NCBI GenBank assembly: GCA_002077045.2
Contig: KZ111160.1
Span: forward strand, 588,832 to 652,831
DNA length: 64,000 nt
Direction: 5' to 3'
Source of the DNA: Rachicladosporium sp. CCFEE 5018
Taxonomy: Eukaryota; Ascomycota; Dothideomycetes; Cladosporiales; Cladosporiaceae
Shown here: positions 10,152-21,037 of the stretch, in pieces
Numbering within the stretch: position 1 is the stretch's first letter
How the letters are laid out: each line of letters starts with the position of its first letter
Translations under genes and position numbers: made by a program
Notes under the pieces: generated by a model
Told to the model about the DNA's origin: nothing
Database searches by the model: none
What the model saw: only the letters and a program-made list of their open reading frames with translations

Positions 10152-11992
10152 ATGCATCTCTATCTAGGCCTTGCGGCTTGGGCTGCGACGGCCTTTGTGC
10201 TGTTCAAGATCGCCAGTTGGGCTCTGGCGAAGCGGCAATTTGCAGGTCAGTCTACCTCGACCGTGTTGTCGAGAACGACGCGGGAGACTGCAGTGTCTGC
10301 TTGCTCGCTGACATCTCAACAGCCAAAGCAACAGAGCTAGGCGCTCAAGAAGCGCCGTCATACCCAAATCAAGGCTTGTTTGGTCTCAAGCACCTACAGG
10401 TAAGTCGTCCTGGCTTCACCGCGATGCTCTAAACGCTCGCTAACGCGGTGTCGACAGTATATCATGAAGGCCGACAAAGAGCGCCTCTTCCCAGACATGC
10501 TTCTCGAGCGCCAGGCAGAGATGAGCAGAATACATGGCCGAGAGGTCTCGACGTTCTACAACACTCTCTTCGGTCAGAAAGTCTACTTCACAAGCGACCC
10601 ACGCAATATCCAAGCCATGCTTGCGACACAGTTCCTGGACTTTTCACTCGGCGACGCGCGTCATGGCATTATGTCGAAGAGTTTGGGCGAAGGCATCTTT
10701 GTGCAGGTAGGCAGTCGCGTATTGAGCTCGCGGCTAGTCTGCAAGGCTGACCGTGTCTCAGGATGGCAAAGCCTGGGAGCACTCCCGCGCTATGCTCCGC
10801 CCCAACTTCGTACGAGAGCAGGTGTCGGACCTCGACATGGAGGAGAAACATTTGCAGAGCTTGATGAAGGCGAGCCTCCCTTGTCCCCGTCCTCCGGCAC
10901 CAACACATGCGCTGACTTGAGACCCAGGTAATTCCCGTCGATGAGAACGGCTGGACGGCCGACACAGACATCCAAACGCTCTTCTTCCGCTTCACCATCG
11001 ACAGCGCCACTGATTTCCTCTTCGGCGAGTCTGTCGACTCGCAGCTGACCGAAGCTGGGCTTGCATCATCTAAGTCTACCGCTCAACGCAGTCGCGAGGC
11101 CGCCTTCTCCAAGAGCTTCGATGCCGCCCAACGCCAGATGGCGAGCCAATTCCGTCTGGGCGACCTCTGGTGGCTCTCAAACCCAAAGTCCTACCAGGAG
11201 GACATCAAGGTCATCAACGACTTCATTGCCCACTACGTCGACCTTGGCCTGCAAAAGTCCAAATCCGAGAAGCATGGATCTGGCGTGAAGGAGCACTATG
11301 TCCTGCTCAATGCCCTCGCTGAACAGACTCAAGATCCGATTGAGATCCGTGGTCAGCTGTTGAACATCCTGCTCGCTGGCCGAGACACTACAGCATCTCT
11401 GCTATCTTGGACCTTCCACCAACTCCTCCGCAACCCCCACGTCTTCAAGAAGCTCCGCTCGGAGATCGTGGCGGATTTCGGCACCTACGAGAACCCTCGC
11501 AACCTGTCCTTCGCAACGCTGAAGTCCTGCACCTATCTACAACAGACACTCTCTGAGGTCCTTCGCCTCTGGACCGTCGTTCCAGGTAACGGTCGCCGCG
11601 CTGCGAAGGTCACCACCCTCCCCCGCGGTGGTGGACCAGATGGCGAATCCCCGATCTTGCTTGCACCCAACACCGAGATTAACTACAGCATCCACGTCAT
11701 GCACCGTCGCGAGTCCATCTGGGGACCTGACGCTACCGAGTTTAAGCCCGAACGGTTCGCTGGCAGGAAGAGTGGATGGGAGTACCTGCCGTTCAACGGT
11801 GGGCCAAGGGTCTGCATTGGACAGCAATTTGCGCTTACTGAGGCGGCGTTCGTCGTGGTCAGGCTGTTGCAGAGGTTTGACCAGCTGGAGTTTGGTGGTG
11901 GTGAGAGGGATCCGGTGATAAGGAGCAATCTGACGTTGACGAGTGCGCCGGCGGAGCTGGTTCGGGTCCGGATGAGGGAAGCGAGGGATTGA
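10152..11992 (+). CDS. CYP52-like cytochrome P450 monooxygenase, intact allele
   Basis: Exons 10152-10245, 10323-10399, 10458-10706, 10762-10869 and 10928-11992 give 530 residues. The N-terminus is a membrane anchor (residues about 2-26). The I-helix motif AGRDTT lies near residue 326, the K-helix ExxR as EVLR, and the heme loop FNGGPRVCIG places the axial cysteine at about C472. Overall resemblance is to fungal CYP52-type enzymes, ER-bound omega-hydroxylases of alkanes and fatty acids; the exact substrate is inferred. Joins keep frame throughout. Intron 4 (10870-10927) appears to use a GC donor (AAG|GCGAGC), and the same is true in the other copy, because no nearby GT donor keeps the conserved sequence. 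The second allele (28238-30078) is frameshifted in exon 3. Confidence 0.9.
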
Positions 11993-13182
11993 TCGGAATT
12001 CGTGACTTTAAATATCCGCTACTCTGCTGAATCGCTCATCGCTGCGCTATGTTCGACGTCCACTTGTAAAGCACATGGTTGCATTTGTGTTGCCAGGAGC
12101 TCCGGGCGCGTGCTTCGCAAGCTTCTCAAGTCTGCAACGGGCATCGGAAACGCCCAAAATCTTTCGTGAGCTTGCTACTGCAAAATCATGAACATGGTAG
12201 CGATTATACAGGCCGCCGGTACAAGCATGATCAAGCTCAGAAACCATTTGGGCCCGACATCTACATGTTCACATGCTATCGTCGGAATCATAGCGCGGGC
12301 TTTTGCTACTGTCGACTTCCTCTAAATAGTGTTACCAAGTAACAGTCGGACATCCTCGTGATTGCACCAGGACCCACGCCAGGCTTTGCTAAGGTATAAA
12401 AGATCGACTCAACTGCTGCGGTCTGCTCTGCAGCAGCCTCAGAGCGAGCGTAGATCTTGGGAGAATCGGGCGCAACCTACTGACCGCAATGCAAGCTGGA
12501 GTCGAGATCGCTGCGCTTACCGATGCCGACCGGTTTCGACGATGCGCATTCGTTGCATAGCACACTAATTTTTATATAATCTCTATGCCGATGTTAACAC
12601 CTGCCATGCGCTGATTTGAAAGATACGTCGCTGTCTAAAGTGCCTTGGCAAAAGTCGCAGCAGGAAGGTGCGATCGATGAACAACAAGGAAGCCGCGATA
12701 GGCCAGTAAGCGCTACGTAGCCTCCTGAGGTTCGCTTCGGAGCGTACAGCTTAAGATCACATGTTGCATCCCGCGGACCATGAGCTGCGGTCTAGACACC
12801 GCGACACTACATGTACTTCTGCTATGTTCGTTCCTATGGTTTTTCTACAGTCAGATCACGTCGACGACGACACATCGACACTATGGATTACGCGAACGAC
12901 TTCTGCTGATTTCTGCTAATCGTCACCTTGCTGTGAACCACATCGCGTTGGTCGGATGCGGCATCGTTCTGACAGCATCTTTCCATAACGAGTAAACGAC
13001 AAGAGCCCCTTCCTTTCGTGAACCCTTCGAGTAGAGCCCTCGTCCGTGCGGTGCGCACAGCAGTCATTTCTGCAAAGAGCATAACAGGCCAAGTGAAAGC
13101 CAGATAAGGCACTAAGTACAATGCGGACCTTGTTGTAAGCTAAGCTCAGAAGCAGACGAGACCGTTCGAATATCTAACTATC
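11993..13182. other. Convergent intergenic region
   Basis: About 1.2 kb between the 3' ends of the P450 and NvfI/CmcJ-like genes. It differs from 30079-31303 by several indels: about 30 bases near 12090-12120 are missing in the other copy, and 75 extra bases occur there at 30596-30670. No gene recognised. Confidence 0.6.
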
Positions 13183-14184
13183 CTACTCGTAGAACACCAA
13201 ACACCTCACCTCAATACTCTGCCTCCCGGGCGCGTCCGCCGGTGTCTGCGGATCCTGGAACGCTGTATGCGGCGTCCTTACAGCCAACCCCTTCTTACCC
13301 ATTGGCTCTCCTTCCCCATAGCTATCATAGCACTTCAACAGCATAACCTCCTCAGGCGTCATATCTTTCACGTAGAAGAACACATGCTTCTCGCTCGGAG
13401 CCACCCCCAGCGTCTCGCCCTTGACCTCATACCCCTCGGCGCTGAACAACGACGCCTCATCCGGTAGCTTCTCTTTCCCGCGATCGTCATCATCGTGCAC
13501 GCTGTCGGCGCGCTTAGGGTACATGAGGTCTATGGGGATGAAGTCTGCGGGGGAAGTCGAGCGCCAGTCTACGACTGCAAGCGGGAAGTCTGAGGCCGGA
13601 TTCTCGATCGGTCGCCAGACGTTGATAATCTGGTAGCGGCCTTTCAATAGCTCATCGGCTTCGTCAGGTAAGTGGCGGCGCACTCGGGCTGCTGCAGCTT
13701 CAGGCGTCTGGTCAACGTGGACTTGCTGTACTGGCTGGCGAGGCGAGTCTTTCGTGCGTCGTCGGATCGTGTGGTCGAAGAAGTGGACTTTCTTCACGCC
13801 GGAGAGGCGGTCGCGGAGCAAGGCTTCAACCTCAGGGTAGTACTCGCGGCGGACTTTCGAGTCGTCGGTGAAGAGCTTCTCGGAGGCTGGGGAGTGATAG
13901 ACCGCGAAACCGGAGTTGTCTGTGTTGTACGAGTCGATCTTGTCGCGGATGTTGTGGACTTTGCGATTGTGGTCGCGCATTATGAAAGACTGGCCTGGGC
14001 CATCGACCTTGGCCCATGGCTTTGTGGAGGTGGAGGAGGAGGTGTCAATGTGCTTGAAGATTGTGGTCGTCATGTTGGCGTGCTGGCTTAGGTTGATATG
14101 AGTTGTGGCAAACAAGGACGTCAAGATCCTTGAAGATGAGACGAGGTGGACAGTTCGGAGTGGCGGGAGAAGGCGAGTGAGCAT
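13183..14184 (-). CDS. NvfI/CmcJ-like (asaB-type) putative Fe(II)/2-oxoglutarate oxygenase
   Basis: Single exon, 333 residues from the ATG at 14184. The core shows the features of the fungal CmcJ/NvfI/AsaB family: RKVHNIRD, YYPEVEALL, the putative iron-binding H156-V-D158 in QVHVDQTP, and GRYQIINVWRPI followed by DFPLAVVDWRS. Family members act as hydroxylases or desaturases in secondary metabolism, but many stand alone with no known substrate, as here; neighbours are not biosynthetic. The first 37 residues are rich in Arg, Leu and Ser without acidic residues and resemble a mitochondrial presequence; alternatively translation starts at M38 (MTTTIFKHID), where family similarity begins. In this copy a stop lies shortly upstream of M1; in the other copy the frame stays open for 97 more codons. 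Confidence 0.82.
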   Translation of the reverse strand: MLTRLLPPLRTVHLVSSSRILTSLFATTHINLSQHANMTTTIFKHIDTSSSTSTKPWAKVDGPGQSFIMRDHNRKVHNIRDKIDSYNTDNSGFAVYHSPASEKLFTDDSKVRREYYPEVEALLRDRLSGVKKVHFFDHTIRRRTKDSPRQPVQQVHVDQTPEAAAARVRRHLPDEADELLKGRYQIINVWRPIENPASDFPLAVVDWRSTSPADFIPIDLMYPKRADSVHDDDDRGKEKLPDEASLFSAEGYEVKGETLGVAPSEKHVFFYVKDMTPEEVMLLKCYDSYGEGEPMGKKGLAVRTPHTAFQDPQTPADAPGRQSIEVRCLVFYE

Positions 14185-14564
14185 TCGTTTTCTAAGCTAA
14201 TAAATAATGAAAGTGAAGCTTTGAGATGGGAAGGAACCTCTACTACCCTTATAGAACCTTGGAAATGTATACCGATTACCAATGTACCGCACGCCTTCAC
14301 AGATGGACGTCACCGCGATGCTTCTAGGCGCGAGATGATGTGATGGAGTCTTTCTTCCGAGGCCGGAGCAATGGCGCAACAAGTTCGCTGGCTGAGTAAG
14401 CGCATCTCTCATTGCCAATGGACATGATTGAAGGACTCCAAGCGATCTCCCAGCATGCCGCCGACATTGTCAAAGCGTTGAGACATTCTCAAACGGTGCT
14501 GCTCAATCCAGCTCCGCAACCAAGAGTCACGCCTTGACTAATAACACCCTGATCGGTCACTTCT
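14185..14564. other. Spacer between two minus-strand genes
   Basis: Holds the promoter of the NvfI/CmcJ-like gene and the 3' end region of the uracil-DNA glycosylase gene. No further gene seen. Confidence 0.55.
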
Positions 14565-15740
14565 TCACGTAGTCGAAGTTGCGTTCTCTGCCTCTCTCAT
14601 AGCCTCCAGCTCGTCCTCCTCAGCGCCAGCTACCCCATACTCCTCCGCATCGCGAGCATCCACCTTCTTTTCGACCTCTTTTACGGCCTCCAGCATCTCC
14701 TCTTCAAGCGCCTCTTCATCGGCCTCCAGTGTCTTCTCACTTTCCTGACTGACAGTTGCTTTCTCCGCCTTGTTCTCATCTATCGCAGTGGACGCCTTCG
14801 TCGCCGCTGCCTTGCCATCCACATCAGCACTGCCCAAATCCCAATCAATCTCCCCTCCCTCACCGTATCTTCCCGCCAGCCAGTCGTTCGCCTTCTTGAA
14901 GTGTCCGCACCCAAAGAATCCGTTATGCGCACTCAGCGGGCTAGGATGCACGCTCTTGAGCACTAGATGCTTCCCGCTCTTCTCCACTGCAGCACACCTC
15001 TTCTGCGCGTGGTTGCCCCAAGCCATGAACACCACGCCCTTCGTCCGCTTCTGCGCAACGACATCGACGACACGTTGCGTGAACCGCTCCCAGCCCTTAT
15101 TCGCGTGACTATTCGCCGCATGGGCGCGTACGGTGAGGCAGGTGTTCAGTAGCAGCACACCGCGATCAGCCCATGGCGTGAGCAGGCCAGCGTTCTTTGG
15201 AGGCGGGCGGAAGGAAGGATAGTCATCCTTCAGGGCAATGTACATGTTCTTCAGACTTGGCGGTGCAGGCGTTGGTGGTCGTACGCTGAAGCATAGCCCA
15301 TGCGCCTGGTTAACATTATGGTACGGATCCTGGCCGAGGATCACGGCTTTGACCGTGTTCAGGGGTGTGTGTCGAGACCAAGCGTAGACGTCTTCTTCGG
15401 GTGGGAAGACCTTAGTCCCAGAGCTACGCTCGGAAGCTAGGAAGCGCTTCAAAGAGAGGAAGGACGGGTGGAGTAGATCGGGGGCTAGAGCTGCGAGCCA
15501 GGTGTCGTGGAGAGTTGTAAGCTCGAGATTGAGCAGAGATGACTGCTCTGATGACAGCTTCGCGACGAACGCGTCTTTGTCGAAGGGTGTCGCTTGAGTG
15601 GCAGCTGCAGATGGGTCGGATGAAGCTTTGCTTGACGGGGAGGACTTGGGTGCGCCAAAGAAGGAGGTTATGGACGCATTGGATTTGGCTTTCTTGCTGG
15701 CGTCGCCGGCGACGTCAACTGCTTTGCGTTTGAGAGACAT
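14565..15740 (-). CDS. UNG1: Uracil-DNA glycosylase (family 1, UNG)
   Basis: Single exon, 391 residues. The enzyme removes uracil from DNA, starting base-excision repair. The catalytic water-activating motif GQDPYH is at 136-141 and the DNA-intercalation loop HPSPLSAH at 265-272; the uracil-binding pocket block LLLNTCLTV is near 196-204. The N-terminus has basic clusters (LKRK, KKAK) that could form a nuclear signal, then N21-ASITSFF-28, which fits a PCNA-interacting peptide with Asn in place of Gln. After the core (ending about 300) there is an unusual Glu/Ala-rich acidic tail of about 85 residues. The second copy at 32688-33863 is intact and the same length. Confidence 0.95.
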   Translation of the reverse strand: MSLKRKAVDVAGDASKKAKSNASITSFFGAPKSSPSSKASSDPSAAATQATPFDKDAFVAKLSSEQSSLLNLELTTLHDTWLAALAPDLLHPSFLSLKRFLASERSSGTKVFPPEEDVYAWSRHTPLNTVKAVILGQDPYHNVNQAHGLCFSVRPPTPAPPSLKNMYIALKDDYPSFRPPPKNAGLLTPWADRGVLLLNTCLTVRAHAANSHANKGWERFTQRVVDVVAQKRTKGVVFMAWGNHAQKRCAAVEKSGKHLVLKSVHPSPLSAHNGFFGCGHFKKANDWLAGRYGEGGEIDWDLGSADVDGKAAATKASTAIDENKAEKATVSQESEKTLEADEEALEEEMLEAVKEVEKKVDARDAEEYGVAGAEEDELEAMREAENATSTT

Positions 15741-18004
15741 GCTGGATGGGATATGCCTGGTAACAGTGCCTGCAAGTTATGTGTGCGATGATGTTGGAAA
15801 GATGACTGAAGGTAATCGAAGGCACCTCGCTCTTGAGCAGTCGACGCGACTCGATGACATCACGCGTTTCAATACAAATCACTGTGCACTACTACCAATC
15901 TCTGAGAGATCACCTCGATCATCGCTCGACATTGATTCGCATTACAAAGCCTGGCTGTAGACTCAATCCCCGTTCTGATCTGTTCGAAGCTGAGCCTCCG
16001 TCTTCCTCGACCATCAGGGTGAGTTGGTCCGCAGTCTGTCTATCGTGCGCCTGATTGACAGCTCTAACCTCCTCACCCTGTCAAGATGGCGGCCTGTTGG
16101 CGTGATCCATGGCGATGCACCGCAGTATTCAACGACCTATAATCTTGCGCGCTAAAGTTGACAGTCTCCGAGCGTCCACAGCTGGGGAGGCCTAGGCAAT
16201 GGCGCTAGCGGGCGCAGATCGGACAGCTGACGCCTGTAGGTGATCCTTGGGAGCGTTCAGCGACAGCAGCTTATGCCAGTAGCCCATGGTCTGCTGCTGG
16301 CAATGCCCGCGGCCATCGGACTATCTGGCATCATGGTACTCGCGGTCGATTGGATCTAGTCGATCTTCTTCCTCACAAAGTATTGCTTGATTACTTGTTC
16401 ACAGAGGGCGCCGCAGTGTTCGAGAGCGGTCATATGGGAAGCAGATGGCAATCCAGATGGTAGAGAAGTTCACCTTGGGCTTGACTGTTGAGCAGCTTTG
16501 TCTTTGCTGGTGCTCCCGTGGACCGTGATCGTTTGAGACGAGAAAGCGAGTGTTAAGAGACTGAGGAAAGACGTTCCCAACACCTCTAGATCGTCACTTC
16601 TATCCTCGTTACCTTTCATGTGATGCGAGACCAGTCAACACTGATCGCAGCTTGAGGCATCTGTTACAGCAGATACCAGCGAAAGCTCAATGGTGTGTCT
16701 TTACGCAGACCCATTGACGCATTTACATCAGCCAATATGTGGTACCATTGACATCTTGCCCTCCTTTCACTTGGGATTCGGCATGTCGATTGACAAGGTG
16801 GCCCAGACGTGTGCGCAATGTTGGGAGTGGTACCTTGTGCTGTCGCGAAGGGGCTAGTGACGCTATCGGAGTCTTGACTGTAGGGAGGTCTTCGGCTGAC
16901 CGAGTTTGAGTGGTACTAGGGATTTTTGAGAGCGAAAGACAGTTCAAAATGTGAGACTAAAGTATGCCCGGTGAAAGAGGTGCAGCGCCAGATACGAGGA
17001 AGGGACGATGTCGTCCAGACCGTCCCTGCCATATCCTACCATAGTCTATCGGAACGTCACCTCGTCAGTCTCTTGGTCTTCGAAGCGTGAAGGAGATCGT
17101 AGACGATGTCGCGATGAATGAGATGGACTGTAGCGCTAGCGTGGAGAGTCGCAAACACGAGTGCTCCATCTCACCGGTGAAATGGGAGCGAGGTTTCACT
17201 TTCCGTGTAGCTGTGGCGGTAAAAGGATAGTGACTCCGCGCTGGTAGACTCGAAACGAAGGTAATCCACGGACAGCGACTCGTCAGCAGAAAGCGGGTAA
17301 AGTCTGCGGCATGACACGAAGCAGGGAAATGCAGTTTTCCGCGAAGACAGCGCTGAATCATTGTCATGCCTTGCCTTGTCTCGATTAGACGCACATGCTC
17401 CTCGGTAGTGATGCTGACCCAGTAGCGCGTCCAGTGCAGCGTGGCACCCGAGCAGTGGAACGGTGGAGTCTCGAGTGGCGGTAGGAAGCCATGGAAAAGT
17501 CCAGCGATTGGAAAGCGGACGCGATAGACACTCCACAGGCAGCTATAGCTGCCGCGATACTATCAGTCCTGCGACAAACTGCAGATGATTGGAATGCCGA
17601 GTGATCAACGGCAATAAAATGCTCGGGATGAATGGTGTCATGAGCAATCGGGCTGGGCTGGATGGTGTGGAAGGTCTGCAGGAGCTTGTTGTGCACGGCC
17701 GTTTTCAAGGGAATGAAGAGATGGAAACCGCGATCCGGCGAGGTCATGTTGAGTGAGGGTACACTACTGCCGAGAGCTCTGTCTCGCTATCTCTCCTCTC
17801 TGTCCACGTCTCTGACTATGTGAAGTCTCAGTGACTATGTTATTATCACGAGTAAATCATGTCCAGCTTTCACTGCGAGCGAAAGATGAGGGCGGGTCAC
17901 GGATGGGCTCCCGCTCTCCGGCCGACTCTGCGCACTCCTCACTCATCACCTCCACTTCACTGCCACGCAGCCAGCAGAAACAGGAGCCTTGCCGACGGAG
18001 ATCG
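15741..18004. other. Gene-poor region upstream of UNG and SWI1
   Basis: About 2.3 kb to the contig end, continuing in the other copies up to the SWI1 start. It holds the divergent UNG and SWI1 promoters. Minus-strand open frames at 17065-17747 are discussed among rejected items. No tRNA, repeat or mobile element found. Confidence 0.5.
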
Positions 18005-18104
18005 NNNNNNNNNNNNNNNNNNNNNNNNNNNNNNNNNNNNNNNNNNNNNNNNNNNNNNNNNNNNNNNNNNNNNNNNNNNNNNNNNNNNNNNNNNNNNNNN
18101 NNNN
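18005..18104. other. 100-N assembly gap
   Basis: Exactly 100 N. The sequence to its right restarts at the first base of the window, so this marks a join between two versions of the same locus, not missing bases between neighbours. Any reading frame crossing it is an artefact. Confidence 0.98.
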
Positions 18105-18439
18105 AAGAAGTCGGTTGCAGCATCGTCGTACGCTGCGTTCTTGAGTTCGAACAGCAAGCTACTTTGCAGCTCAATGGTGATCTGCTGTAACGCTATGACA
18201 GCGATGTGATCGCCATGCTCGAACGCCTTCCCGAAGCGATTCACACCGCGTTGCTTCTCGCGCTCAATATCCTCGGGTGCCTGGTCGATTGAGTCTTCGA
18301 GCAAGCGACTTGGAGGCGCTGCGCGTCGAGCAGCGCGCTTGAGTTTGATCTTGTCGATTATGACACCGGAATCGCGGTAGGCTGAAACGAGGGCAGCAAC
18401 GCAGGCGACTATGCCCACGACTTCGCCTACGACCGACAT
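18105..18439 (-). CDS. N-terminal fragment of STAND/NLR-like protein (partial, haplotype B)
   Basis: Second copy of the gene at 1-335, starting at the complement of 18437-18439 and truncated at 18105 by the N gap. The same first 111 residues can be read. The frame appears to continue through the N run into contig 1 sequence, but that continuation is an artefact of the join. Confidence 0.5.
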
Positions 18440-19218
18440 GGTTCCCTCACCTCGGTGTCGTGGTTATGGTGGAGATAAGGAACGTGCTTGGCATTACCGC
18501 ACTGGGCGGCGCAAGGATGTGAGAAAGTAAAACGCTTCAGTATGACAAGGAAGTAATGGCGGTGGAGTTTCGAGTCTTGATGCGTGCCATACAGCTGTAC
18601 CTAGGCGATCGGGGCCTCGAAGCTCCCACGCGCGCGACTCACCGGCAGATTGGGCTTGCTGCGCCATGCTCGCACCAGCCCCACGGGAGGCGATGAATGC
18701 GAGGCGGATTGTGAGTGTTGTACCATGGTACGCAACATTGCAGGAGATTCATGCATTGACGGAATGGTATAATGTTGATGATCTCCAAGACACTTCTCCG
18801 TGTCTCAGGATGTCATCCGCGATTGCACCTTCCTCCACGTGGATGCACGTGCTGTTCTTGCTGTCTTCGTTTCAAATGCAGCTGACTCGCGGGTACGTGC
18901 CTCCGAACCCCACCACTCAAGGGACCCCGCCAGCTCGCATCGGCAGGGCTCATGTCGTTCACGCCGAGTGACTTCACTTGACGCAATCTTCAATCACGCC
19001 ATTTGGGTGTTTGCTAATCGTAGCCGATTCCTGTGCATCGCAGGCGCACATTGGCCCTGACCCCTCGTAGATACCTTGCATGGTAACAGGTAGGTATCTG
19101 CATTCTTTATTTCGCTGTCCTTGTCACTTCCCTTTCAATTTCGTCCCACTTCGCGTGCTCTTGATCGAACGAAAGATAGCCCAAAAACTTCCTCACACTC
19201 CTCCCTTCAGCGCTCAAA
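18440..19218. other. Intergenic (second copy of 336-1114)
   Basis: Divergent promoter region between the STAND-like fragment and the frameshifted dioxygenase. It carries several substitutions and small indels relative to 336-1114. Nothing else seen. Confidence 0.55.
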
Positions 19219-20688
19219 ATGGCAGCAGCACTCACAGAAACCGCTTCCGCTCCTCAGGCATTCTCCTACGACAAACCATCCAGATCCGTCTTCCCAGACG
19301 GCTACAAAACCAGTGGCCAATGGCCGCCAGTTTACGAACAGCTCCGGCCCTATTCCGACTTCCCCAAGGAGATCACTGGCCAGACAGTCTGGAAAGCCGA
19401 AGACTACACCAACAACCCCGAGCGCTGGACGCACCGTTTCAGCGATGAGGAGACGCAGCAGCTAGGCGAAGCCGCGGATGCGTTATGGCATCTGGCACGC
19501 CCTTGACGGGTATCTCGAAGGAGAGGTTCCCGCTGCCGAAGATGGCGGGATTTTTGACCTCGCTGAGGAATGAGATCCTGGATGGGAAGGGCTTCTTGCT
19601 GTTCAAAGGGTTCCCAGTAACGCAGTGGGGGAACCATAAGAGTGCTGTGGCTTACATGGGCATTGGCTGCTATCTTGGGTACTTTGTCAGCCAGAACGGA
19701 TACGTAAGTCAACCGTATTCTATTTCGGTCGGACGTGTGTCGGCGGAAGCTATACTGTAGAACCGTTGCACACGCAATGAATCAGTGTGACTCTATGGGG
19801 ATACTTGGCCGAGGGCGAGCGTCATTTTCCAGATGGCAGCCTCTCATGGCTCTCTCAGCAAGAGACACACTTCTGCGGTCAACGTTGTAACACCTTCAGA
19901 GACTTGACTAATAAGCTGAGCAGGGCCACGTGCTCGGCCACGTCAAAGACGTAGGCGCGGACGCCTCGCAGATAGACAAAGTGCGCATCTACCGCACGTC
20001 CGCCCGGCAATTCTTCCACGCCGACGACTCAGACATCGTAGGACTCCTTTGCGTCGCTCGATCCCTGGAAGGCGGCGAATCAGACATCGCATCAGTCCAC
20101 AACGTCTGGAACACGATCCAACGAGAACACCCAGATGTCGCGGAAACGCTGACAAAACCGATATGGTACTTCGATCGCAAGGGTGAAGTGAGCGTGGGTC
20201 AGGAGCCGTATACACGGCAACCGATCTTTTATATTGAGAACGGTGGGGAGGAGAGGGTGTACTGCAAGTATGATCCGTACTTTGTGAAGAGTTTGAAGAG
20301 ATTTAGCGATGTGGGGGTCATTCCACCGCTGTCGGAGGCACAGGAGAAGGCGATTAGGGTGCTGGAGGATACGTGCGTGAGGTTGAGTCTGCACATGATC
20401 CTAGAAGTAAGTCGCTTCTGCATTACATGCATCACCGAAGAGCTATTGCTGATCATATCTCAGGTCGGCGACATCCAGTTCCTTAGTAATTTATCCGTCC
20501 TGCACGCCCGCACAGCGTACAGAGACCACGCACCGCCGCTGCCAAGGCGACACCTGATGAGGCTGTGGCTAGCCGTGCCGGAGACAGAAGGAGGATGGAA
20601 GCTCGCAACGCCAGATTCGAAGCATCAGAAGCGTGGAGGTATCCAGGTCAATGACACACCGCCCAAGGCATTGCTGGATGCTGAGTAG
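19219..20688 (+). pseudogene. TauD/TfdA-like dioxygenase, frameshifted allele
   Basis: Second copy of 1115-2585, with the same three-exon layout (19219-19703, 19924-20406, 20464-20688) and intact splice sites. The TTT at 1379-1381 is reduced to TT at 19483-19484. The frame therefore leaves the dioxygenase sequence near residue 89 and stops at 19506, long before the HxD motif, which lies in exon 2. Downstream exons remain readable and still encode HADD and VLHAR. Either this allele is a recent loss-of-function allele or the base was lost in assembly; a three-base T run is short for a sequencing error. Confidence 0.85.
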
Positions 20689-21037
20689 ATGGTCGGATTC
20701 ATGTGTCGATGATCATGCGCTGCTGGGCTCCAAGTGTAGTCATTGCAAGTACGCTGAGCTGTTAACAAGGCGACTAGACATCCAGGTTTCCAGTGTAGCG
20801 AAGATTCAATATCCATTAGGCCCCTCACATGCTGTGCTCTCGCTGAATCTCTACCCGTTCCTAAGCTGTTCGTGACAGCGCCAGCCGCGTTTCTTGTCGT
20901 GCACTGGCTGACGGAGAGCAAAGCTGTCTATGAGCTAAAAGCGATATCCGGCTCAGTCCGTACTACTTTGCAGCGCTCGTCCTGGTATCATTCGAATCTA
21001 ATTCCCTGCAACGTGCAGACACCGCATATCCTCACCC
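20689..21037. other. Convergent spacer (second copy)
   Basis: Counterpart of 2586-2928. It has a six-base expansion of CTCACC near 21033 relative to the first copy. No gene seen. Confidence 0.5.

Larger units (their letters stand above)
1..18004. repeat. Contig 1, haplotype A copy of the left 18 kb
   Basis: This segment aligns end to end with 18105-36112, with the same genes in the same order and orientation. It ends abruptly at an N run. The first 100 bases equal those at 18105-18204, and the first difference is at 101 (c here, t at 18205). The last 100 bases (17905-18004) equal 36013-36112 after a difference at 17904. Its final 261 bases (17744-18004) are identical to 38046-38306, so contig 3 continues this same haplotype. 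Confidence 0.93.

Noticed and set aside
17065..17747. Minus-strand open frames (109-121 codons) in two overlapping frames, also open in the other copy at 35176-35647, some reading like protein.
   Set aside because: Differences between the copies are mostly amino-acid changing in either frame, the two frames overlap, a 2-base deletion at about 35777 breaks the upstream frame in the second copy, and no family is recognisable. This looks like non-coding DNA.
17831..18439. Open frames spanning the N run at 18005-18104.
   Set aside because: They join the SWI1 upstream region to the start of the second contig; the gap is an artificial join.
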